Assembly: GCF_000374065.1 (NCBI RefSeq)
Contig: NZ_KB893246.1
Location: 124,001-188,000, forward strand
Length of the DNA: 64,000 bases
Source: Spirosoma luteum DSM 19990
GTDB taxonomy: Bacteria; Bacteroidota; Bacteroidia; Cytophagales; Spirosomataceae
Direction: 5' to 3'
This document shows positions 55,672 to 64,000 of the stretch, one piece after another. A program made the translations under genes and the position numbers. The notes under the pieces were generated by a model. It made no database searches. It was not told the origin of the DNA and saw only the letters and a program-made list of their open reading frames with translations. Each line of letters opens with the position of its first letter. Position 1 is the first letter of the stretch.

Positions 55672-56559
55672 ATGCTCAAATCAATGACCGGCTTCGGCAA
55701 TGCGACCGTAGAAGCCGGTGGCCTATCGGCAACGGCGGAAGTCAAAACACTGAATTCTAAATTCCTGGATATTTACTGCCGTATTCCCCGGCAATTTTCC
55801 GACAAGGAAATTGACTTGCGGGCCCTGCTCACCCAACAGCTGGAGCGGGGTAAAGTTGAGCTGTCAATAAACCTTGCCCGGACCAGTGCCGTTCGGCCGG
55901 GGATTACCATCAACCGCCCCCTGGTGATGGCGTACGTGAGCGACCTGAAAGAAACAGCCAACACTATGCTGATGAGCATTCCTGACGGCGATGTGTTCCA
56001 ACTGGCCCTGCAGCAACCGAATGCCTACCTGACCGAATCTGCCGACCCCACCGCCGATGCGTCGGAGTGGGCTACTATACTGGCGGCTGTGCAGGAAGCC
56101 ATCCGACGGTGCGATGCCTTTCGGAAGCAGGACGGTGCCGTACTGGAGAGTAAATTTCAGGAATATATTCAACTTATTACGGATCGGCTGGCTGATGTTG
56201 AAGAGCAGGATGTGAAGCGTATCCCGGCGGTACGTACCCGCATGCGTAACTCCGTAAAAGAACTGCTGGACAGCGAGACGTTTGACCAGAATCGCTTTGA
56301 GCAGGAGTTGGTTTACTACGTGGAGAAGTTCGACATTTCGGAAGAGAAAGTCCGGCTAAAAAACCACCTCAGCTACTTTCTGGAAGTTCTGGCCACGGAA
56401 GAAGCCAATGGCAAAAAATTGAACTTCATCTCGCAGGAGATTGGCCGTGAAGTAAATACCATCGGCTCCAAAGCAAACGACTCCACCATTCAGCGGTTTG
56501 TAGTCCAGATGAAAGATGAACTGGAGAAGATAAAGGAGCAGACGATGAATGTGATTTAG
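55672..56559 (+). CDS. yicC: YicC family protein (endoribonuclease)
   Basis: A 295-residue cytoplasmic protein of the YicC family: MLKSMTGFGNATVE at the start, VEVKTLNSKFLDI-like variant VKTLNSKFLDIYCRIPR, and the C-terminal NTIGSKANDSTIQRFVVQMKDELEKIKEQ with conserved GSKA. YicC-type proteins are reported as RNases affecting stationary-phase growth. Length is typical. It follows pdxA in the same orientation, with about 100 bases between that hold a hairpin and a tandem repeat. Confidence 0.9.
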   Translation: MLKSMTGFGNATVEAGGLSATAEVKTLNSKFLDIYCRIPRQFSDKEIDLRALLTQQLERGKVELSINLARTSAVRPGITINRPLVMAYVSDLKETANTMLMSIPDGDVFQLALQQPNAYLTESADPTADASEWATILAAVQEAIRRCDAFRKQDGAVLESKFQEYIQLITDRLADVEEQDVKRIPAVRTRMRNSVKELLDSETFDQNRFEQELVYYVEKFDISEEKVRLKNHLSYFLEVLATEEANGKKLNFISQEIGREVNTIGSKANDSTIQRFVVQMKDELEKIKEQTMNVI

Positions 56560-56580
56560 CGAGCATCGCTCTATCAGGAC

Positions 56581-56613
56581 CGACAAAATCAACTCGCCGG
56601 GTTGATTTTGTCG
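56581..56613. terminator. Hairpin between convergent genes
   Basis: Arms cgacaaaatcaac (56581-56593) and gttgattttgtcg (56601-56613) around a 7-base loop, ending exactly at the stop codon of the convergent flippase gene. The T-rich stem suits termination, though no long T run follows. Confidence 0.6.
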
Positions 56614-58107
56614 CTATAAATAACGCTTCCGCAACTGCTCAATCGTCTGGTTAATATCCGATGATAGATTAAATCCCACAACGGCTCCACCAAACAAACC
56701 CGTAATCAGAGCCGACCGCACGGCCATGTCCAGCAGGACGCGGGTGTTTGTGGCGTTTGGCGCCGGATAAGGAAACTGCACAGCAATCCACCACACGCCT
56801 GCGCCCAGCAAAACAACCAGTCCGTTTCGCCAGGTGAACGGTTGCATAGTAAACGCAAACCCGACAAATAGCGTCCGGGCCAGATTGTACAGGAACGTAG
56901 CCAGAGCCGCCCCTATAGCCGCTCCGTTGATACCAAAACGGGGAATCAGGTACTGGTTAGCGGCAATGGTGATAAAAATCAGCACGACAAAAAACAGTGA
57001 GTCGTAGGTATAAAAGCGCGAGGTGTTCAGGATAATACCGTTTACGCCTGTGGCCATGTCAATGAGCTTACCCAGACCAAGCCATAGAATAACGTAGTAT
57101 CCCGCTTCGTAGCTTGGCGGCAGAAACCGGAACACATTAGGCAGGTTAGCCGCTACGCCAACAAATACCAGACACCCCGCAATGAGTTGATTCAGACAGC
57201 TTTTTCGGTAGATACTGGCAATATTATCCAGGTCGTTCGTTTTCCACGACTCCGCAATCAACGCCCCCGACACTTTGTATAGCGCTGTGGCGGGTACGGC
57301 AATAACGGCGGCAAAATAGGAAGCCGTGCCGTACACACCCGTATCGCCTAATCCCTGTTTGCTATTAATCATCACCTTGTCAATCGTCAGAATAATCTGC
57401 GATGAAAGAGCCGTCGTCAGGGTCAGGGCTGCGTAGCGCGTCAGGTTTCGGCGTAATTCGGGGTCCAGGTTGAGGAATCGCCGATGGAGGAACAACGCCT
57501 TGTCCCGAACAACGCTACCTATCATCAGCATCGTTTGCAGAAAGAACGCCAACAGCCACAGGCCAAGAAACTGCGGAAAACTCACCCACCCCAGCCAGTA
57601 AATTACCCCCGCCAGCAGAATGAGTAACCTCTGGACAAACTGTTGCAGCACCGTACCCGTAACGGGGTTATACAACAACCGGGAGTAATTATCGAAAACA
57701 GCAAAGTAAACCGTAAACAGCGTTAGCGGAATGAGCAGGTAATAGTAGTCGGTAAATAGCGCCGATTCCCCTCCGCTGTTGGCGATGAACCAGGGTCGGG
57801 CCAGCCATAATCCCAGCACACACAACCCGAAACCGATAAGTGTCGTCAGGCTGGTCAGGAAGAGGTAGCCGTTATGTTGCCGGTCGGGGTTGCGGAAATA
57901 CGGAAAATACCGCCCTCCCGCGCCGTTGGTGCCCAGATTAGCGAATTGGGCCAGTACCTGCGCCAGCGAAATCAGCAGCGTTAGCAACCCGACCTGCGCC
58001 TTACTGAACAGATTCGGAAATAAAAGCCCCTGCGTCAGGAAGCCCACCGCCACCCCCGCGTAGGTGTACACCGAACTCTGAATCGTCTGCCGTTTTATGA
58101 TACCCAT
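56614..58107 (-). CDS. Wzx-type polysaccharide flippase
   Basis: A 497-residue inner-membrane protein with about twelve to fourteen hydrophobic segments, of the oligosaccharide flippase (MOP/RfbX) superfamily: AQFANLGTNGAGGRYFPYFRN, DNYSRLLYNPVTGTVLQQF, TIDKVMINSKQGLGDTGVYGTASYFAAV. It would move a lipid-linked glycan across the membrane. It is downstream of the pseudaminic acid synthase gene on the same strand, so it may export a pseudaminic-acid-containing unit (inference). An 89-base hairpin-rich gap separates the two. Confidence 0.87.
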   Translation of the reverse strand: MGIIKRQTIQSSVYTYAGVAVGFLTQGLLFPNLFSKAQVGLLTLLISLAQVLAQFANLGTNGAGGRYFPYFRNPDRQHNGYLFLTSLTTLIGFGLCVLGLWLARPWFIANSGGESALFTDYYYLLIPLTLFTVYFAVFDNYSRLLYNPVTGTVLQQFVQRLLILLAGVIYWLGWVSFPQFLGLWLLAFFLQTMLMIGSVVRDKALFLHRRFLNLDPELRRNLTRYAALTLTTALSSQIILTIDKVMINSKQGLGDTGVYGTASYFAAVIAVPATALYKVSGALIAESWKTNDLDNIASIYRKSCLNQLIAGCLVFVGVAANLPNVFRFLPPSYEAGYYVILWLGLGKLIDMATGVNGIILNTSRFYTYDSLFFVVLIFITIAANQYLIPRFGINGAAIGAALATFLYNLARTLFVGFAFTMQPFTWRNGLVVLLGAGVWWIAVQFPYPAPNATNTRVLLDMAVRSALITGLFGGAVVGFNLSSDINQTIEQLRKRYL

Positions 58108-58117
58108 TTTACAATGA

Positions 58118-58208
58118 GCGACTGCGTGGATGAGCGAATGAGTGAATAGCTGGCGCGAGCAATTTGTTTACGCCAGCTATTCACTCATTCGCTCATTCAC
58201 GCAGTCGC
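58118..58208. repeat. 38-base-arm hairpin spanning the pseI stop codon
   Basis: Arms at 58118-58155 and 58171-58208 pair over 38 bases with one mismatch (a G:U-type pair in RNA), around a 15-base loop. The right arm contains the last codons and stop (58197-58199) of pseI; the left arm ends 10 bases before the flippase ATG. It is rich in GAATGA-type units. Confidence 0.75.
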
Positions 58209-59264
58209 AATTAGATTCCAGTCCAGTGCCGTGCCGGCGGGGATGTTCTGCGTGGCGGTTTTTCCGATTATGTCGTCGTAATAGCGGGTGTGCAGGCCGT
58301 TGGCCGGGCGGATACTGCGCACGTTGTCGGGCGTGAATGGGTCACCCGCTTTCATAGGTTGCACGACGTACAGCGACCGTTTGAATTGCAGGCTTTTCGC
58401 TTCTTTGGGGGTAAGGGTATAACTAACTTGCCCCATAGCTAATTGCGCCCGTTCGGTTTCGACAACGAGGCTTTTGAGTTCGTCGGGTTCCAGCGAGAAA
58501 GCAGAATCGACACCCCCATCGGTCCGGCGCAGGGTAACGTGTTTCTCCAGCACTACCGCTCCCAACGCTACGGCTGCCACGGCCGCTCCAATGCCCATTG
58601 TGTGGTCGGAAAGGCCAACGGGAACGTCGAAGAGTTGCCGCATGTGCGGTATGGTGAACAGGTTAGTCGTTTCGGGCGTGGCCGGGTAAGTGCTCGTGCA
58701 TTTGAGCAGAATAAGGTCTTTACACCCATTGGCTCGCAGCACTTTTACCGACTCGTCGAGATCAGCTACCGAAGCGACGCCCGTACTCATAATAACTGGC
58801 TTGCCGGTCTGGGCTACTTTTTTGAGCAGGATATGATCAGTATTTTCAAAGGAAGCAATCTTATAGAGGGGCACATCCAGCGACTCCAGAAAGTCGACCG
58901 CCGTAGTATCGAACGGCGAACTGAAGGCAACCATACCCCGCTTTTTGGCGTGGTCGAAAATGGGCTTGTGCCACTCCCAGGGGGTGTAGGCTTCAGCGTA
59001 AAGTTTATACAGGTTTTTATCAGCCCAGAGTGATTTGGCATCCCGAATGTAAAACTCTTCCGAGGCACCGTTGAACGTAATCGTATCGGGGGTGTACGTC
59101 TGAAGTTTGAGGGCGTGGGCACCGGCATTCGCTACGGCATCCACGATTTCCAGCGCCCGGTCGAGAGACTGGTTATGATTCCCCGACATTTCGGCAATAA
59201 CAAACGGGCGATGGTTTGGGCTAATGGTAAACTGGGCAACCTGAATCGGCTGGATACTGCTCAT
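58197..59264 (-). CDS. pseI: Pseudaminic acid synthase (NeuB family)
   Basis: A 355-residue enzyme condensing phosphoenolpyruvate with a 6-deoxy-diacetamido-altrose to make pseudaminic acid. FVIAEMSGNHNQSLDRALEIVDA, HALKLQTYTPDTITF, EAYTPWEWH and GLSDHTMG identify PseI rather than sialic-acid NeuB. A C-terminal antifreeze-like SAF domain closes the active site (FKRSLYVVQPMKAGDPFTPDNVR, PAGTALDW). Its start overlaps the stop of the GNAT gene (ATGA). Genes for the earlier steps (pseB, C, G) are not in the window. Confidence 0.92.
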   Translation of the reverse strand: MSSIQPIQVAQFTISPNHRPFVIAEMSGNHNQSLDRALEIVDAVANAGAHALKLQTYTPDTITFNGASEEFYIRDAKSLWADKNLYKLYAEAYTPWEWHKPIFDHAKKRGMVAFSSPFDTTAVDFLESLDVPLYKIASFENTDHILLKKVAQTGKPVIMSTGVASVADLDESVKVLRANGCKDLILLKCTSTYPATPETTNLFTIPHMRQLFDVPVGLSDHTMGIGAAVAAVALGAVVLEKHVTLRRTDGGVDSAFSLEPDELKSLVVETERAQLAMGQVSYTLTPKEAKSLQFKRSLYVVQPMKAGDPFTPDNVRSIRPANGLHTRYYDDIIGKTATQNIPAGTALDWNLIATA

Positions 59265-59743
59265 TGACTGTTGATGTAAAGCAAACTTGGCGTATCAAAT
59301 TTACCGCTTTCGCCCGACAGTACGAAACCCGCCCGCTCGAAGGCCCGTATCGACGCCTGGTTATCAGCCTTGATGTAAGCATGAATCGATACCGCCCCCC
59401 ACTGCTTACGGCATACAGCACAACCCTGTTGAATCAGCGGAGTAGCCATCCCTTTACCCCGCTGACGGGCATCGACCGAAATGCCGATAATGATTTCGTC
59501 GGGCATATCGGCTACGGGTGTTCGCTCGAATCGAACCTGCCCCACCGCTTGCTTCATCTCATTGAAAAATATGAGCAGCAGGGTATTGGCATCGGTCAAT
59601 TTACGCGTAAACCAGGCCGTATGCGTTTCCAGTGAGATAGGGTTTGTATTGAATGACTGCCGTCGGGTGTCGGGGTCATTTGCCCAGTTGAAGTAAAGCT
59701 GAGCATCGCTGGTTTGGGCAGTTCGACAGATTAATTGAGCCAT
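59261..59743 (-). CDS. GNAT N-acetyltransferase, PseH-like
   Basis: A 160-residue acetyltransferase with acceptor region YFNWANDPDTRRQSFNT, acetyl-CoA loop VDARQRGKGMATPLI, and the C-terminal SIRAFERAGFVLSGES. Because it overlaps pseI by 4 bases, N-acetylation of the 4-amino-altrosamine intermediate (PseH) is the best guess; a RimJ/RimL-type protein acetyltransferase is the alternative. It is the first gene of the operon leading to pseI and the flippase. Confidence 0.83.
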   Translation of the reverse strand: MAQLICRTAQTSDAQLYFNWANDPDTRRQSFNTNPISLETHTAWFTRKLTDANTLLLIFFNEMKQAVGQVRFERTPVADMPDEIIIGISVDARQRGKGMATPLIQQGCAVCRKQWGAVSIHAYIKADNQASIRAFERAGFVLSGESGKFDTPSLLYINSQ

Positions 59744-59885
59744 TCAACGTATTGACTTATAGGAGTATGTAAGGGAATAGCGGGGCCTGTATCATCCGGT
59801 CTTTTCTGCAATGACCAGTAAAAATAAGCGTCCGGCCTCAACCTGTATAGGTGGAAACCGGACGTTATCTACTAATGATGGGCGA

Positions 59886-61238
59886 TTATTTCTTCGCCGT
59901 GTACGTTACTTTCCAGACATTTCCTTTCACCGAATCACTGATGTAAAGCGAACCATCGGGTCCCTGCGCCAGACCAACCGGACGAGCTTTGGCATCGCCG
60001 GGGCTGTCCAGGTCGAGCTTACCGGCGTTAACACTGGTACCTGGTGTGCCCTGCTCCGGTACACCGGCAAAATTCTCCGCAAACACTTCGTACTTGCCCG
60101 ATGGTCGGCCGTCTTTCCCGAACGGGATAAAGGCCACGAAATAGCCCCCCTGTTTTAGTGGGGCCCGGTTCCAGGAACCATGAAAACAGACAAACGCACC
60201 GTTTTTGTACCGGGCCGGGAACGCACTGCCGGTATAAAATAACAGGTCATTTGGTGCCCAGTGACCCGGAAACGCCATAATAGGCTTCTCTTTACCAGCG
60301 CACCGGTCTACTTTCGTGCCATCACCGCCATATTCAGGAGCCAGAAATTTCTGATTTTTTATCTGGTTGTTGTAGCAGTACGGCCAGCCGAAGTCATTAC
60401 CTTCTTTCACCATCAAAAACTCTTCGGAAGGCAACTCCGCGCTGGCTTCATCCGTAAAAGCGCCACCCCAGCTATTGAGCATATCGCGGCCATGTTGCAG
60501 GGCGTAAAGCGTATTGTTCGCCGTGTTCCAGTCGAGCGAAACAGCATTTCGGATACCGGTAGCGTACCGTTTGCCATCCGCTTTATGCTGATTGAGTTTG
60601 TTGGCATCAAACTGCCAGATACCGCCGTACTCCTCCAGAATCGGGCAGGGGTCCATTCCCATCGAGCCTTTCTGCCGGTCTTTCTCCTGACAGGCATTGG
60701 AAGGGGCACCGAAATTGACAAACAGTTTTCCATCCGGCGAAATCGTTATCGACTTACTGGCATGCTGCCGCTGGAGCGTTAACCCAACAATGATCGGCTC
60801 GGCGGGTGTTGTCTCCATCACCTTTCCGTTGGTTAGTTTATACCGGTACACCGACGTGTCAGACGAAGCGTATAGATAGTCCTTGTAAAGAGCCATACCT
60901 GTACCCGTGTAATTACCAAACATCATAGTTTGGTCGGCCTTACCATCGCCGTTCGTATCATTCAGTTCAACGATACCTTTACCCTCATTCAGCTTTTCCA
61001 GTTTTACGAAAACCGTTCCAGCCGGGTCTACTACGATATGCCGGGCTTTACCCAGGTTTTCGGCGAAGACCGATGCCTGGAAGCCATTGACAAGTTTAAT
61101 ACCGCCCGTTTCGGGAGGTGTTGTATTTCGACTGACAACGGCGGCCTTTCGGGTAACAGCCGACCGGAATTTTGCGGGCTTTTCGGGTCCGGCAAGCGCA
61201 ACTGACACAGCCGTCAGTAAAAGAAGCGTTAGTTTCAT
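59886..61238 (-). CDS. Secreted PQQ-type sugar dehydrogenase beta-propeller
   Basis: A 450-residue exported protein (MKLTLLLLTAVSVALAGP) of the glucose/sorbosone dehydrogenase family, a six-bladed propeller that oxidises sugars with PQQ or a similar cofactor. Family phrases are ARHIVVDPAGTVFVKLE, VELNDTNGDGKADQ, ASKSITISPDGKLFVNFG, HGRDMLN, FGWPYCYNN and FVCFHGSWNRAPLKQGGYFVAFIPF. The calcium-binding style NDTNGDGKAD is clear. No PQQ-synthesis genes are in the window. It is divergent from the DUF1080-like gene. Confidence 0.85.
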   Translation of the reverse strand: MKLTLLLLTAVSVALAGPEKPAKFRSAVTRKAAVVSRNTTPPETGGIKLVNGFQASVFAENLGKARHIVVDPAGTVFVKLEKLNEGKGIVELNDTNGDGKADQTMMFGNYTGTGMALYKDYLYASSDTSVYRYKLTNGKVMETTPAEPIIVGLTLQRQHASKSITISPDGKLFVNFGAPSNACQEKDRQKGSMGMDPCPILEEYGGIWQFDANKLNQHKADGKRYATGIRNAVSLDWNTANNTLYALQHGRDMLNSWGGAFTDEASAELPSEEFLMVKEGNDFGWPYCYNNQIKNQKFLAPEYGGDGTKVDRCAGKEKPIMAFPGHWAPNDLLFYTGSAFPARYKNGAFVCFHGSWNRAPLKQGGYFVAFIPFGKDGRPSGKYEVFAENFAGVPEQGTPGTSVNAGKLDLDSPGDAKARPVGLAQGPDGSLYISDSVKGNVWKVTYTAKK

Positions 61239-61375
61239 AATGAGATTAATTCGATTTAAACTATGTCAAAGGAACGGAAGGTTAACGTTAAAAGTTTTTA
61301 AAGGTATCCCGGTATGTATAGTCTTTTACCGTTATCAATGGGTATCCAGAATGCCTGCACTACTTTTCTTAATCT

Positions 61376-63082
61376 ATGCTACTAACTACTATGTCAATTC
61401 TTCGCCGAACGGCTTTGCTAATGCTTGGTGTCCTGCTGTCGGCATCTCTGTATGCGCAGGGTGATCTACCGACGATTGCACCCTCGCAGCTACCATTACC
61501 CAAAGGCTGGCAACTGGCCGGGTCGGTATCGCCTACGGCCGATGGCTCATCGATGCGTACACAGTCGGGCAATACTGTGCTGACGGGTTCCGGCGCGCCC
61601 TTAGCCCTGCTTACCCCAACGGATGATTTTCGGTTGCGTTTTAACCTGATGACGACACCCAACGCCGATGTAGTGATGACCTTACCTACCGGCCAGACTA
61701 TTAATTTGGGAAAAACGCCGGAGATGACGCGGCTTATGAAGGCCCCCGGTTTGTGGCAAACGGTGGATGTGTGGTACGGGACGACGGGGTCTACGGGCCG
61801 TTCAGTCCTGGAAAAACTTGCCCTGAACGGGGTAACGGTACGCGAAATGCAAACCTTGTCCAATAATAAGCTGGGGCCGCTAACAGTAGCGTCTGCTTCC
61901 GGACCCATAGCGGTTCGGAACATTGGCTACCGGGTCATGATGCCCCGTAAAGTAGCCCAGTGGAGTTCACCCCTCAGTTATACCGTTGTTGAGGGTCAGT
62001 TTATCGAAAACCGGGAGAACGCCCGCACCCGGAAAGTGCTGAAACAGGACACTACGTCCGTGCTCAACTACGAGGTGTCGTACGGACAGCCACGTCAGTT
62101 TACTATTCTGTTTACAGGTAAACTGAACGCTCTTCAAACCGGTGATTACCGGTTTGACCTGGACCAGGGTGGCGTGGGTGGTCTGTGGATCGACGGAAAA
62201 GAAGTGATCCCCACCAGCCACCGGGAACTGGGTCAGACGGCAACCGGCAACACTACGCTGACTGCCGGACCGCATACGGTCGAGGTTTATTTTTCGCGGT
62301 CCTGGTTCCGGCCGGGTCTGGGCTTATTTGTCTCCCAGGCCGGTACGCGTCCGCAGCCACTTCATGCCCCGGCATCCTTACCCGAACCTGACCCCGTGGC
62401 AGTTATCAGTGTTAATCCCGATTACCACGACCCCATGAATCAGGTACAGCGGATCCGTTCGTTCGTGCAGATGCCGGGCGAGAAAACCAAGCGGACGCAC
62501 AGTATGTCAGTGGGTTCACCTACAGGTATGCACTATACGGTTGACCTCGATCAGATGTCCCTGCTGCAGGTGTGGAAAGGTGATTTTGCCAACGTCACCG
62601 AAATGTGGTATGAACGGGGAGAGCCACAACTGCTTACTCCATTAGGCGAAACGATTTATATGTCGGGCAAAACGCCACTGATGGTATTGGAAAGCGAATC
62701 AGCCACCTGGCCCGACAGTGTCAGCGCAAATACCCTCCAGTATAAAGGCATGAACGTAGACAAGCAGGGTACGCCAACGATTGAATACAAACTAGCGGGT
62801 ACCACGATTATGGATGCTATAAAACCAAACGGCGATGCCCTGACCCGTACCCTGACGCTAACCGGTGCTCCCAGCGGAACGCTCTATTGCCGACTTGCGG
62901 CCGGCACATCGGTGGAGGAAATCAGCAAAGGACTTTATGCCGTTAACGACCGTAGTTACTATATCCGTATCGACCCGAAAGCTAAAGTCAGAATGCGCCA
63001 AAGCAGTGGTAAACAGGAATTGTTGCTGCCCGTCGATATGAAAAACGGGGCCGGATCGGTTCAGTATTCGATTGTGTACTAG
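61376..63082 (+). CDS. Secreted DUF1080/PA14-like protein
   Basis: A 568-residue exported protein. After a signal peptide (SLYAQ) residues 40-170 resemble DUF1080 (3-keto-disaccharide hydrolase or family-16-like, LamG fold): LWQTVDVWY, LEKLALNGVTVRE and GPIAVRNIGYRV. Residues 215-320 look like a PA14 domain (TILFTGKLNALQTGDYRFDLDQGGVGGLWIDGKEV). The C-terminal 230 residues are beta-rich and unassigned. PA14 domains bind glycans. ATGs at 61376 and 61391 both fit. It is followed by csaA and a second propeller gene, perhaps one unit. Confidence 0.72.
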   Translation: MLLTTMSILRRTALLMLGVLLSASLYAQGDLPTIAPSQLPLPKGWQLAGSVSPTADGSSMRTQSGNTVLTGSGAPLALLTPTDDFRLRFNLMTTPNADVVMTLPTGQTINLGKTPEMTRLMKAPGLWQTVDVWYGTTGSTGRSVLEKLALNGVTVREMQTLSNNKLGPLTVASASGPIAVRNIGYRVMMPRKVAQWSSPLSYTVVEGQFIENRENARTRKVLKQDTTSVLNYEVSYGQPRQFTILFTGKLNALQTGDYRFDLDQGGVGGLWIDGKEVIPTSHRELGQTATGNTTLTAGPHTVEVYFSRSWFRPGLGLFVSQAGTRPQPLHAPASLPEPDPVAVISVNPDYHDPMNQVQRIRSFVQMPGEKTKRTHSMSVGSPTGMHYTVDLDQMSLLQVWKGDFANVTEMWYERGEPQLLTPLGETIYMSGKTPLMVLESESATWPDSVSANTLQYKGMNVDKQGTPTIEYKLAGTTIMDAIKPNGDALTRTLTLTGAPSGTLYCRLAAGTSVEEISKGLYAVNDRSYYIRIDPKAKVRMRQSSGKQELLLPVDMKNGAGSVQYSIVY

Positions 63083-63125
63083 CCCATTCCGCCAGTACCG
63101 TAACCTGGACATAACGCGCCGTTTT

Positions 63126-63473
63126 ATGACAACTATGCATAACCCGCTAACCTGGGCTGATTTCGAGAAAGTGGAAATGCGTACCGGTACAATTGTAGCC
63201 GTGGAAGCATTCCCACAAGCGCGGAAACCGGCTTACAAACTGACGATTGGTTTCGGTGAGTTTGGCACCAGACGTACCTCGGCTCAGGTAACAGCGTTGT
63301 ATACTCAGGACGAATTAATAGGTAAGCAGGTGGTGGCGGTGGTCAACTTTCCGCCTAAACAGATTGCTGCCTTCATGAGTGAATGCCTGGTATTAGGCGC
63401 CATTGCTGCCGATGGCACCGTAACCCTGCTCCAACCCGAACGAAAAACCGAAAACGGGCAGCGTATTGGTTGA
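63126..63473 (+). CDS. csaA: tRNA-binding-domain chaperone CsaA
   Basis: A 115-residue protein of the CsaA family: WADFEKVEMRTGTIVAVEAFPQARKPAYKLTIGFGE, the OB-fold EMAP/tRNA-binding domain, and VVNFPPKQIAAFMSECLVLGA. It is a dimeric chaperone with a secretion-related role in Bacillus. The ATG at 63126 is used; an upstream start at 63072 overlaps the previous gene. Its placement between two secreted sugar-oxidation proteins appears unrelated. Confidence 0.9.
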   Translation: MTTMHNPLTWADFEKVEMRTGTIVAVEAFPQARKPAYKLTIGFGEFGTRRTSAQVTALYTQDELIGKQVVAVVNFPPKQIAAFMSECLVLGAIAADGTVTLLQPERKTENGQRIG

Positions 63474-63505
63474 ATTAATGTACCATGATTAATAAGTAAT
63501 GTACA

Positions 63506-64000
63506 ATGACTGACTTGAATAAATCACTTACCAGAGCGACCCTTCTATTCACACTTTCGCTCTTTGGCTCTTTCACTCTTTCAACTGCCCAGCGGCCAGC
63601 CGTAGAGGAGGATTATTACCGAATTATAACGCTGCCTATCCCGGAGAATATCAAACTTGAAGTGGGTGGTCTGGCTCCTTTGCCCGACGGACGACTGGCC
63701 GTTTGTACGCGTCGGGGCGATGTCTGGCTGGTCAGCAATCCATATATGGAAGGCAGCCGCGTACCGACCTACAAAAAGTTTGCCTCAGGATTGCATGAGC
63801 CACTCGGTTTGATGTGGCACCCAAAGGGTTATTTTCTGTGTACACAGCGGGGCGAAGTAACAAAACTGGTAGATACTGACGGCGACGATGTAGCCGACGA
63901 GTATAGCTCATTCTATAAGTGGCCGCTATCGGGCAACTACCATGAATACAGCTACGGGCCACTATTACTGCCAGATGGCGACATGGTCATTACGCTCAAC
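63506..64000 (+). CDS. Secreted propeller dehydrogenase, 3' end off the right edge
   Basis: The first 165 residues of a longer exported protein (signal peptide ending TLSTAQ). LEVGGLAPLPDGRLAVCTRRGDVWLV, HEPLGLMWHPKGYFLCTQRGEVTKLVDTDGDDVADEY and YGPLLLPDGDMVITLN match the start of membrane-bound dehydrogenase-type propellers related to glucose/sorbosone dehydrogenases. DTDGDDVADEY is a calcium-loop-like motif. Heme or other C-terminal domains may lie outside the window. Confidence 0.75.
   Translation, partial: MTDLNKSLTRATLLFTLSLFGSFTLSTAQRPAVEEDYYRIITLPIPENIKLEVGGLAPLPDGRLAVCTRRGDVWLVSNPYMEGSRVPTYKKFASGLHEPLGLMWHPKGYFLCTQRGEVTKLVDTDGDDVADEYSSFYKWPLSGNYHEYSYGPLLLPDGDMVITLN

Noticed and set aside
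55672..59743. A complete pseudaminic acid pathway
   Set aside because: Only pseI, a PseH-like gene and a flippase are present; pseB, pseC, pseF and pseG are not in this window.
1..64000. CRISPR arrays, tRNA or rRNA genes, insertion sequences, phage genes
   Set aside because: No regularly spaced repeats, tRNA-like TPsiC-loop context outside coding genes, transposase motifs or phage structural genes were found.

Overview
The window comes from a member of the Bacteroidota, most likely Cytophagales close to Spirosoma. The signs are many short secreted lipoproteins, a PorE-like TPR/propeller/CRD/OmpA protein, matches to the Bacteroidota promoter element TAnnTTTG, weak Shine-Dalgarno sequences, and a medium GC content with dense packing of genes on both strands. 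No tRNA, rRNA, CRISPR array, insertion sequence or prophage gene was seen. The genus is inference only.

Layout. 1-1672: a copper-type P-ATPase cut by the left edge. 1863-5793: a clan-A glycosidase lipoprotein and, tail to tail with it, a cellulose-synthase-like glycosyltransferase carrying a degenerate GH26-like domain. 5909-10298: lipocalin-like lipoprotein, mannose-1-phosphate guanylyltransferase, TolC-type efflux channel, DUF952 protein, cyclophilin. 10709-19134: propeller lipoprotein, TspO-like membrane protein, PorE-like protein, secreted HExxH peptidase and glycine decarboxylase. 19632-26487: surface-glycan genes in two opposed operons (two GT2 enzymes, DUF268 methyltransferase, GT11 fucosyltransferase, DUF2304 protein, a large membrane protein), followed by a flippase-like protein. 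26576-34272: mostly envelope housekeeping and unknowns (amidohydrolase, VWA-like lipoprotein, metallophosphoesterase, and a lipoprotein phosphodiesterase flanked by two predicted barrels).

34523-46415 is the most distinctive stretch. It holds a GT4-like enzyme; a cassette of acyl-CoA dehydrogenase, PIG-L deacetylase, NodS-like methyltransferase and GT2, whose activities parallel those of Nod-factor synthesis; and an SDR, gluconate-dehydrogenase-like subunit, GMC oxidoreductase, GH1-like protein, alpha/beta hydrolase and second GH1-like protein, none with an export signal. I read this as an accessory glycolipid or sugar-processing island of unknown product.

46433-55574: beta-lactamase-fold hydrolase, SMUG2-like uracil-DNA glycosylase, YbjQ protein, MoxR/Mg-chelatase-like ATPase, seven-repeat IPT/TIG lipoprotein, D-2-hydroxyacid dehydrogenase, and a PdxA with a 190-residue charged disordered extension. 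55672-59743: YicC, then a pseudaminic-acid branch (flippase, PseI, PseH-like). 59886-64000: sugar-dehydrogenase propeller, a DUF1080/PA14-like protein, CsaA, and a second dehydrogenase propeller cut by the right edge.

Three same-strand gene junctions (41.4, 55.6 and 58.1 kb) carry conspicuous hairpins that start just after, or contain, the upstream stop codon. They look like a class of operon-internal repeat worth genome-wide comparison.
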